In this document: positions 1 to 8,417 of the stretch, piece after piece
Layout of the letters: each line of letters begins with the position of its first letter
How positions within the stretch are numbered: the stretch's first letter is position 1
Origin: Macrocybe gigantea
Taxonomy: Eukaryota; Basidiomycota; Agaricomycetes; Agaricales; Callistosporiaceae
Assembly (NCBI GenBank): GCA_011319805.1
Contig: SJRY01000270.1
Coordinates: forward strand, 248,001-312,000
Reading direction: 5' to 3'
DNA length: 64,000 nt
Position numbers and translations under genes: made by a program
Notes under the pieces: generated by a model
The model's database searches: none
What the model was told of the DNA's origin: nothing
What the model saw: only the letters and a program-made list of their open reading frames with translations

Positions 1-635
1 TCGGAAGGCAGAAACAAACTGCGACTAACCATTCCTCGAATCCGCCAGAGCAAATCGCAGGACGTATTCACCAACAGAGCACAGAAATCAACATCTGACG
101 TTTCGCTTCTAGACCAGCAGGTTAAAAAACGAAAGCATTCACAATTTCGTCAGCGGACAAGCAAAGTATTCCGTATAGTATGACTGGCAGATGGTCCGTT
201 TCGAGCTTGATCCGCCGTGTCTCCTCGAGATGAAATGTCATCGATCATGATCATCATTTATCAGTGCATATCATTACACCTCGGAAAGACACGTTCATCG
301 CATGTCGAAGCAAGTCATAGTGAGTAAAAATGACGCAGAACAAAAGAAAGGAAAACAGACAAAAAAATGTCAGCCCTGACGTCTGATTCGAGAACACCAA
401 CGCCTCGACAAAAAAAAAACATGGGGAATTTGTGGAGGAGAGGCGAAGCGATGACCGGACCCAAGCTTGCTCCAAATGGAACGTGTCTACCAACCCAGAC
501 GGTCCACTCCCGATTCCAAATTGAAAAATCAATATACGATAAACGTCACCTTGAAGCCCTACATATATCAGACAGCCAGAAGGGAAAAAGAACAAAAAAA
601 GCCAAAAAAAAAAAGATGATAACAATTCGTTCGAA
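1..635. other. no gene recognised
   Basis: AT-rich sequence with several A-runs. The open frames here are short, rich in Phe/Leu or Lys and lack recognisable domains. It is probably the 3' flank of the possible minus-strand exon at 636-1043. Confidence 0.5.
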
Positions 636-1043
636 TTACATAACGAAAAGCAACAGCTTCGATGGCACCAAGCGTCTGGGTTTCATTAACGTATCCGGGG
701 CGTTGGAAGAACTTTTGGGCAGCTTCGCAAAGTCTCGCGAGCACCGCGGCAATGACAAAAGAAGGACCATGCCCGAAGCCACGACTCTCTCGACCACCTC
801 TGTTCCGGTGGCGCAAAGCGGAGAGGACGCATCCCCCGCGCCGATCGTTTCGATCGCTCGCATCAGGACCTGCCTTTTGAGCAACGCGAGCACAGCCTTT
901 TGCGCGGTTGCAGGGGGAGCACAAAGAGACGAGCGATATGGACTTCCGTCCGTTTCTCCGGGCTCGGCACTTAGACTCCGGGCGACGTGCCAGACGGGCC
1001 GACTTGACTTGTCTATGATGTGCTGAACATCCTCGGGACACAA
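636..1043 (-). CDS. possible terminal exon of an unidentified gene
   Basis: A GC-rich block of about 410 nt stands out from its AT-rich surroundings. On the minus strand one frame stays open for 135 codons with G/C-rich third positions and ends in TAA at 636. It begins with no ATG, so it would be a last exon after an AG acceptor near 1044-1050, or a 5'-truncated gene. Upstream exons could not be found with confidence between 1050 and 1300. The product shows no motif I recognise: an acidic and Ser/Ala-rich start, then a Leu/Val-rich stretch. Overlapping frames on both strands are also open, so strand and frame are uncertain. Confidence 0.25.
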   Translation of the reverse strand: MCPEDVQHIIDKSSRPVWHVARSLSAEPGETDGSPYRSSLCAPPATAQKAVLALLKRQVLMRAIETIGAGDASSPLCATGTEVVERVVASGMVLLLSLPRCSRDFAKLPKSSSNAPDTLMKPRRLVPSKLLLFVM

Positions 1044-1731
1044 CTCCCCTCACCCTCAGCCTTCGCATCTCATCTCGCAGCTTGCCAGATCTTCGACCGT
1101 TTGGGGTCAAGGTAGGTGATGACGATGCAGGGAGGAGTGGAAGGGGTGGCGAAAAGCCGGAAAGAGAAGCGATGGGACGCAGAATGGAAGAAGGGCTGCG
1201 AGAGTGGGAGACAGCGATGGGATGAGATGAGAAGGATGGGAAAGAAACATAGCTGTAACTCCGTCCGGACTAGTGCGATCCTCGTGCTAGCAGCCACAAA
1301 TATTGAAGAGGAAGGAGAAGCGGCGTTAGGTCGAAGCCGACTAAGGCTGGGTGTCGTCCGTCATCGCTCTTTGATAACACAAATGCTCGTAAAACACAGC
1401 ATCCTTTTCTTTCTCTTTTTTTTTTTTTGTTTCGCCCAAAGTCAAAAAGATTGATTAAGTCCGCAAGCTACTTACATCAAAGTGTGCGAGTCAAGAAGCC
1501 CACCTACGACAGGATTCAGGGAAGGGACATGTATGCTCGATGACGAGGTGAAACAGGGATGAAATCGATGGGAGCAGTCAACGAAAAAATAAAAAGGAAG
1601 CAACGCACAGAAAGCAGTGACATATCAATACTGAAAACCAGGCACAACCAATGCACAAAGTTAATCCCGCATTCCAGAACAAAAAATCAGAGCAAAAAAG
1701 AAAAATAAATCGTCACCTTTCATTTTACTAA
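1044..1731. other. intergenic, no gene recognised
   Basis: T-runs near 1410-1430 and A-rich sequence at 1590-1710. Nothing codes convincingly. It includes the 3' flank of the pinin gene. Confidence 0.5.
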
Positions 1732-2985
1732 CTAATACTCCACAGCGTCTTCATCGTCAGCCTGCATCGAAGCCGGCTCCTCCTTCTTCTCCGACTCGGA
1801 CTGCGGCGCAGCCGTCTCCTTCGGCTCATCGCGGCGTTCTCCAGAGCCGCCGTCGTCCACCTCCATGTCAGCCGCCTTGGTCGGGGGCGGTGGAGGTTCT
1901 GCGGCCACCGCCGAGGCGGGTTCTGGCGGTTCTCGTTTTCGTTCTCCGAGACAGGAGGCTGAAGTTGAGCGGGCACGCTGTCAGTATCCATGTCATCCTT
2001 CGCTACATTCTTCTCCTGTCTTCTACGTTCCTCTTCGTCTGCCACACGCTGGCGAAGCTGATTGATCTCCGTGATTCCGTTCGTCCGCTCTTCTTTGAAA
2101 AACTCCCATTCCTTCTCTACAGCTTCACGGATCTGTGATGATTTTTTTTTTGGATAAGTAGCGTACCTTTGACGAACATAGAGCGGTGCCTACCTCTGCC
2201 TTTCGTCGTTGCAAAACGCTTCTTGTGCAGGCGCCAAGATGGCAGGCAAGTAGTAGAGGGGTGGCGGATGTGTCTAGGAGGAAGAGACAAAGGTTTTTCG
2301 GGTGTCGAGACTGCATCAGGATCGTTAGGGATGTTATCGGACGTGAGAAGAAAGTTTGCATATAAAGGTAGTCGTGCGCGACGGAATTTATACTATGACG
2401 GCAGGAAAACAGTCATCAGTCTTGCGAAGAGAAGACGGCACCTGGCCACTCACGATAGAATCCTTCAGCTGCAGATCCTCCTCCTTTCTGTTCGCTGTCG
2501 TCTTGTCCTTCTTGGCCTCTTCAGCTCGCCGGACAGAGTCGGTCTCCTTGCGCAGCTTGTCTTGCAATCTCTGTTCAATCAGTTGCCGTTTTTTCGCCTG
2601 AATAATAAAGAAAAAAAAGAAAAAGAAATCGGAGATCAGAGTCACCGGTTGGCAGGAGGGGTCCTATTAAAGCCAACACGCACCGCTTCGCTCGCGCTGC
2701 GCTCCTTGTCCTCGATCTTGGCCTTGTTCAGGGTGCCAAGTACGATTCCAAACATGCTTTTTCCGCGTTTGCGCTCTCTACTGCCATCGGCGGACATGCT
2801 GAGATCGAGTCGTGGCCGCTTTTTGCTGCCTGCCGCCATCGCTGCGGGTTGTGTAGGAGGCTTTGGTGCCTCCACCTCCATAGGTTTCTCGACGATGACT
2901 GAGGCTCTGGAAAGACCAGAAAAAAATGGTTATTAGCTCTCATCGTCGACGGTGCATGGAGCAATTCGTACTCTTCTGTGGGCAT
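1732..2985 (-). CDS. PNN: pinin/SDK/MemA-domain protein (exon-junction/splicing factor)
   Basis: Pinin is a nuclear protein tied to spliceosomes and the exon-junction complex. Five exons (minus strand): 2985-2972, 2906-2684, 2597-2454, 2392-2194 and 2132-1732. The first exon is only 14 nt, and its intron has a clear CTAAT branch point. The conserved core starts near residue 52 with KRGKSMFGIVLGTLNKAK, then a charged coiled coil rich in Glu, Lys and Arg (RQLIEQRLQDKLRKE). A second block HPPPLYYLPAILAPAQEAF and a third, REAVEKEWEFFKEERTNGI, follow. The tail is acidic and Pro/Glu-rich and ends EDAVEY. All blocks are present and in order, but one base is missing at three places (near 2270-2280, at the T-run 2213-2216, and near 1926-1936). 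With these bases the model is 328 codons and open throughout. Identification is firm. Whether the frameshifts are assembly errors or real is open; preserved sequence on both sides of each favours error. Confidence 0.85.
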
Positions 2986-3080
2986 GGTCGTGAGTGGATG
3001 TTTAATGCAGAGAGGGACCGTGGGAATTGAGCCTAGGCCCTTTGCATCTCCGCCACGCGTACAAGCTACTTGCACCTACG
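2986..3080. promoter_or_regulatory. 95-bp shared intergenic promoter region
   Basis: The start codons of pinin (minus) and SRP72 (plus) are 95 bp apart, head to head, so the same short interval must hold both promoters or parts of the 5' UTRs. No clear TATA box is visible. Inferred from gene layout only. Confidence 0.5.
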
Positions 3081-4195
3081 ATGTCAGCTGCTGGACGCTC
3101 GAGGAGTTCAAAGCAGGCGAAAGCGCAAGAGAACGCTGGCAAAGACCCTCAGAAGAAGCCTTTGAGCACAGAGGACCAGATCAAGCGCTTGTACTCGTCG
3201 CTTAGCGCTCAGATTGAAGGAGGTCACTTTACAAACGCCATCAAGACGTGCAGCAAGAGTAGGCAGTGTATGAACCCTATCGTGCGTCTCAAAGCTAATA
3301 TGTTTTGGGTGCTTAGTTGCGAGGCTGGTGCCGGGAGACGACGATAACCCGCGGATGATGCTTTCCCTCCTGCTACAAACCGAGCAGTACGACCCTGCTC
3401 TGTCGCTGCTAGACTTGCATGATGATAAGCGTGGCCATGCGTTCGAGCGCGCATACTCATTATACCGCCTGCAGCGCGAAGGCGAAGCCAGGGAGGTGGT
3501 CGAAAGCATCAAGGAACAGAAAGGCAGTACAGATCGCGGGCTCGTTCATCTGGAAGCACAATTGGTCTGCATCACCTTTGCCCTTGCTCTAATCGATGCG
3601 TTCATTGAACTTTATTCCATCTCTTTAGAACTACCGCGAGGGATCCTACGAGGCGGCGCTCGGATTATACAACGAGCTGCTGGACACAGCAGAACCCGTG
3701 AGCCATTCCATTCTGAATGGCTGTGATGTAAATTGAACTTTGACCCCCCGGCAGAACTCCGAAGAGCACTCGGACATTTTGACCAACCTTCAAGCATCTC
3801 AGAAGCACCTGGATTTCATAAACACAGGTTTTCGCAACGCACTGGATGACCACCCAGCACGCCTTGCCGACATTGAAACCAATCCCCCACCGCTCCAGCA
3901 GACCACAGCCCTCCATAGCACGCTCGCAGCGGCTGCCTCAACACCCGAGAAACCTAGAGAGAAGAGCGTGCGCATGTCTCGTGTACCTAAGGGCGTGATA
4001 CCCGGTGTCACGCCTCCTCCGGATCCCGAGCGATGGCTGAAGAAGACCGAGAGATCGAATTACAATCAAGGAAGGAAGAAGAAGGGCGTTAGCGGCGGAG
4101 GAGCAACTCAGGGAAGCGTGAACGTTGATAGTCCGGCCGCTTCACAGAGTCACAGTACCAAATCTTCCGGTGGAAAGGGCAAGAAACGCAAGTAA
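3081..4195 (+). CDS. SRP72: signal recognition particle subunit SRP72, short form
   Basis: SRP72 binds SRP68 and the 7S RNA in the particle that targets secretory proteins to the ER. Four exons: 3081-3258, 3317-3564, 3629-3697, 3755-4195, giving 311 residues with frame kept at each junction. The N-terminal part has TPR-like helices (IKRLYSSLSAQIEGGHF, MLSLLLQTEQYDPALSL, YEAALGLYNELLDTAEP). The C-terminal part has the SRP72 RNA-binding signature GVTPPPDPERWLKKTERS followed by a Gly/Lys-rich tail ending GGKGKKRK. Human SRP72 is 671 residues; the central TPR repeats between the helix near residue 185 and the PDPERW motif are absent here, with no sign of extra exons in the 57-nt introns. It is either a compact form or an internally deleted copy. 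The start is the ATG that opens the exon with typical basic N-terminus. Confidence 0.85.
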
Positions 4196-5067
4196 AGCGA
4201 GCCATCCCTGTGCCTCCCTCCATGCCGTTTACCACGATGCAAGCATTTTCTTCATTCATCAATTCTTGCGTTATCACTGATAAAATGGAATTTTCCCCAG
4301 TTTATGAAAATGTCTAGCATGTGTAAAGGACGCTTTATGCTTTGTATTCGGCCTCATGTATCAACCATGCGTTTTAAGCTCAATCACGGCGATTTTTGTT
4401 GATAGACTTAGATCTATGATCAAGTCGAAAAGACCAAACCAAAGATCATGGCTCGTTCTGTTTCTATGAGGGCTGTCCGCTCAACGCTTTCTTTACTGCT
4501 TGTTTCAGCGTCGATTCCACTGGATATGACGCCAGATCAGTCTTTCTTCGATTTACCCGAAAGGGACCGTTCCATTTTGCCTCATGGCTCACACCAGGCC
4601 CGCGCGGTGTTCTAAATCTGACAGGATGAGCCAAGGGCCTGCCTCTTACGACAGCCTGTCGGTCTAGTTAGCCACGCCTTCACCCATTTTCGATCAAAGC
4701 CTTCCCCAGCGTCACCGAACGAGATGCAGCGCGCCTCAGCCAGCTTGTCACCATTTCGCCGGAGTGCACAGCGTATGGTTTTCTTAGTACTCCGCGCATT
4801 CTATAGAAAGTTTTCACGCAACGTGCCCTCCTTTGTTCTGCCGGCATTTGTTCGCTTCCCTGGTACCGGCACTAGGCAGGAGGTGCGAGCACATAGCGCA
4901 AGAACGCAGTGATCAACATGCGCCAGCCTGGCTGCAGTCGTGACGCGCACCTCTCCTTGTTCACGACAACCCCAGCGGTCTCTTTAAAAGACCGTCGCAA
5001 TGCCGTGTCAGACTCCAGTTTTCTCCGCACCTCTCGCCTTACCAGCCCTTGCGGATTAAAAAAAAGG
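4196..5067. other. intergenic, with one weak small ORF
   Basis: No gene is certain. A 55-codon ORF at 4448-4615 (plus) begins with a hydrophobic stretch like a signal peptide (RSTLSLLLVSASIPLD), but nothing else supports it. The region after 4900 is the upstream sequence of the phosphatase-like gene. Confidence 0.4.
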
Positions 5068-6987
5068 ATGTTGCTATCCAAAGTTCTCGGTGTCATCGTC
5101 ATTGCTCGCAACGGCGATCGCTATAACTATTACCAAGATCCACACACCTACGCGGCCTCGAACACCGAGACCACCGCTCTGGGTGAAGTGCGTCTGAAGG
5201 GTTTAAGAGTAGACATTCCCGCGATAGCTCATGGCTCTTTCGCGTTCTCTAGGTGGAGTCGCATCAACTAGGCGCCCTCCTGCGTTCGACCTATCTCGAT
5301 GCCTCCTCCCCGTCGTACATCCAGGGCATGCGTTCGGACATTGTGGATAACAGCGAAATCAAGGTCCGTGTCAAGGCCGGCGTCGAGGGAACCGTCGTCT
5401 TCGACTCCGCCATCGCCCTTCTGCAAGGCCTTTTCCCGCCCAACCCGAACAACAAGATCACGCTTGCCAACGAGACCGTCGTCACCGCTCCTCTGGGCGG
5501 CTACCAATATGTCCCGGGTATGTCTATTTTTGTCTTCTCCACAGCGTTGTCTCAACACAGACCCAGTTGAAACGGTTGAACCCGGCAATGATCGCTCCCT
5601 GGAAAGCTGGACCAACTGCCCCGTATGCTCCTACCCTCCCCAACTGCGCGCGTCGACTCAAACTTCCATCTTAATAGGCCTTTGAAAAACACACGCGGGA
5701 TTTCTACGCTTCGGATGACTTCAAGAAGAAGGCGAAAGATGCTGAGCCATTCTTCAAGAGCGTCAAGGATTACATCTTCGGTCGCCCGGCTACTTTGGAA
5801 AACATGGTAAGAGCTCGCCTTTGCAGTCCGCCCTTGTGACTGAGATTGATCTGCCTCACAGTGGAACGTGAGCATACCTAGGGTCAATGTAGGATGCATG
5901 CGACCGTTGCTAATTGTTCCCGAAACAGATCTACGACTTCATGAACACTCAGCTCGTACACAACAAGACCTACGCCTACCGTCTCCCTCCCACGCTTATC
6001 GAACAGGCCCACGGTTTCGCTGACTACCACGAGAATGGCGTTTTTTCCGACAAGGACATCAATGGCATTGGCAACAGTGCGTGTTTCACTATTCATTCCT
6101 ATCTATCTAGTTTTCAAATATACCTTATTCGAATAGTCGCCGGTCGCACTCTCCTTCACACTATCCTTACGTCCCTGGAGCGCATTGCCTTCAACGGCGA
6201 CCCTCTCCAATTCCTGCTTATCGAGACAACCTACCAGCCGTTCATTTCTTTCTTCCATCAAACCGGCATCGTCAAGGAGCACCCCGACCTAAAGGGAATT
6301 CGTGAGTGGCGCATGTTTCATTTCGCCAGGAACGTCTTCACATGTGTCTGCAGCCAATTTTGCGTCTGCCATTGCTATCGAATTGCGCCGCGGCTCTCCT
6401 CCTGATCTCCGCGATTTCCTGCGCATCAGATTCAAGAACGGGACTGCTCAAGGATTCCAGGATGTCCACGTCTTCGGCCACCACGCTGACATTCCCTTGA
6501 CCGAATTCATCTATAGAGCCGAGGCAAGTCCTGTATCTGACGTCCTCAAGAGTGGCTAAACAGATTGCTCAACTCCAATCTTTGCTCTGAAACAGAACGC
6601 TGCTATCACTAGCAACAAGCAATGGAGAAATGTTTGCGGCCTCAAGAGCGCCAAGTTCGCCCCCAGGAGATCCTCGAAAGCGCGACCTCCGGCTCTCAAT
6701 TCGCCTTCACCTCGGCCTTCGTCTCCGTCGGGCTGCTGGCGCTCTTCATGCTCGCTAAATTCGTTAAGCGCGCCAGGGCGAAGGCGCGCGAATCTCGTCT
6801 CAGGCTCGAAGGGGATGAGGTGAGTAAGCCCGCCAGCGATTACGGCTCTATCTCTCGCGGCAGACTGGGTCGGTATGACATCGACCCAGCCTCCCAGAAT
6901 CCATCAGATGAACGGGCATTCGATGCCGCCTTGTATTACCCGAACAGCCTCGGTGGATTATCTGATCAAGCGTGGACAAGGCCGTAA
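5068..6987 (+). CDS. histidine-acid-phosphatase-like membrane protein, 9 exons
   Basis: Exons: 5068-5187, 5253-5517, 5567-5622, 5678-5806, 5862-5867, 5929-6076, 6137-6301, 6354-6523, 6596-6987. The family (branch 2 histidine phosphatases: acid phosphatase/phytase) normally uses an RHGxR motif; here the motif near residue 13 is RNGDR (CGC AAC GGC), with Asn in place of the nucleophilic His. Other blocks fit the fold: GMRSDIVDNSEIKVRVKAG, PVETVEPGNDRSLESWTNCP, QLVHNKTYAYRLPPTLIEQA, and near the C-terminus VFGHHADIPLTEF. A hydrophobic membrane segment follows (SAFVSVGLLALFMLAKFV) with a basic cytosolic stop and a short tail. Exon 5 is 6 nt, coding Trp-Asn between ENM and IYDF. The intron after exon 8 appears to be GC-AG (GAG|GCAAGT). 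The C5 run at 6660-6664 seems one base short; with it the model is 484 codons. The start codon is the first ATG in frame, so an upstream signal exon cannot be excluded. Confidence 0.8.
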
Positions 6988-8365
6988 TCGTTGGGGTGTT
7001 TATTAGTACGGTCGAGCCAGCCGCTGACTGAATTGATGATCTGCAGAACCTTCGTGTGAACGTGCCTGTGACGGAGAAGCGACGCTTGATCTAGGATAGA
7101 CAATAGAACGTCAGAATTGGTCGCACACTTTGGTTCTTGCTTCTGCTGGCTGTAAAATATTCCTTGTTCATCATCGGACTGAATATCCTGCATTTTTTCT
7201 CTTCATTTTGTCCTATGTAAATGTTTAGCGCAATCATTCTCAATCCGATGTTTTCTTCAAACATTACCGAATGCTTCATGACATGTCTAAACTTGCCTCA
7301 TGCCAAGAAATTGGAAGTTCTCGCTTAAAGGCCGTCCCCATGTTCCATTATGCACAGCCTCGGTAGCTATGGGAACATGTTTTTGGGAGCAAGCGGAAAT
7401 GGTCTTCGGTCTTTATTACTGTATCACCAACACGAATTCGGAGCCCCACCTGGAGCCAACGAAATAATCGCTCGCCGTGTGTCTACGAGTATGCAAAGTG
7501 GAGCAGACTGTTGCTTTTGTTGCTATTGTTTCTGTGAGCTTGTTTTCGCTCTACCCCACGTGCTGGACTGTCCGACTGATGTCCTGTTTTCCAGCAATAT
7601 GCGGGCATAGCAATTTACTACGATGGTGCTTTTACAGTGAGCGATACTAGACCGTTCTATGAGAAAAATCATGACCAGGCCTCACCAAAGTTCCTTGTCA
7701 AAAATGCTGTTGCAATAAGGGAGACCCAGAAGTCGACGACATGGCGAGAGAAGCGGAGCTCTTTACAGTGCAGCCTGAGCATCACCATGCAGTAATCTCC
7801 CAACAACCGGAACATAAGGCAGAGATATCAGAACTTCGTGCAATGGCGACACACCCTCAATATGTGGATCCCGGCCTTCGCGGTGCGAGACCTAACGTCA
7901 TTGTGGAATAATCGAATGACAAGTCTCTTTGGGTGAAAACAGATCAACCTAGGTAGACGCTCAAACGCTCAAGTCTCTGACCCGCGTTCCCCGTATCTGA
8001 TAGATGATGTATCAGCCTGTGCCATTTAACGCAAATGATATTCTCTGCACATCCCAAGACTGAAGAAAAAAAAAACAAGGCACCAGACTAGTGAACAAGA
8101 GCAAATAACCGCTCGTTCTTTCAGCCTCCTGTACCATCCATGTTGGAATCCACATTTTCATGCCGGTCGGGCCCTGCGGATTTCCAATCTGGCTACACGA
8201 TCCTCCGAACGGATTATGAAACTTGACACTGCCGCAGCAGAATGCGTGCACGAATTTGTCGCGTTCACAGAGTGGACATTTTAGGCCGATGCCGCGGTCT
8301 TGTGCATCGCATGTCGTCCATAAGTTGATTGGTTCGACTTGGCTTGGCTGCTTCGCAAACCCAGG
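6988..8365. other. mostly non-coding, one weak candidate exon
   Basis: No clear gene apart from the candidate exon at 7741-7911. The motif aaatgctgt[ta]gcaataagg at 7702-7720 recurs at 10804-10822, so this stretch and the one after the microexon gene may be related. Confidence 0.4.
7741..7911 (+). CDS. candidate small or terminal exon, unknown
   Basis: A 56-codon frame from ATG to TAA with balanced composition (start MAREAELFTVQPEHHH, end GLRGARPNVIVE). The same frame stays open upstream through a Cys/Lys stretch (CQKCCCNKGDPEVDD) and may be the end of a longer gene whose other exons I cannot see. No family recognised. Confidence 0.25.
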   Translation: MAREAELFTVQPEHHHAVISQQPEHKAEISELRAMATHPQYVDPGLRGARPNVIVE

Positions 8366-8372
8366 TATAAAA
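8366..8372 (+). promoter_or_regulatory. TATA box of the microexon gene
   Basis: TATAAAA 46 bp upstream of the ATG at 8418, the expected distance for a short 5' UTR. Confidence 0.5.
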
Positions 8373-8417
8373 TCTACTAGGCCTCATCCGCGGCTCGGAG
8401 GAGCCCCAGACACAACC

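Noticed and set aside
254..625. 123-codon minus-strand frame rich in Phe and Leu
   Set aside because: Its composition follows from the complement of A-rich DNA; no start context, domain or splice support.
6817..6864. Possible intron (GTGAGTAAG donor) in the tail of the phosphatase-like gene
   Set aside because: Splicing it leads to a stop after four codons, while the unspliced frame has good composition to 6987. cDNA would decide.
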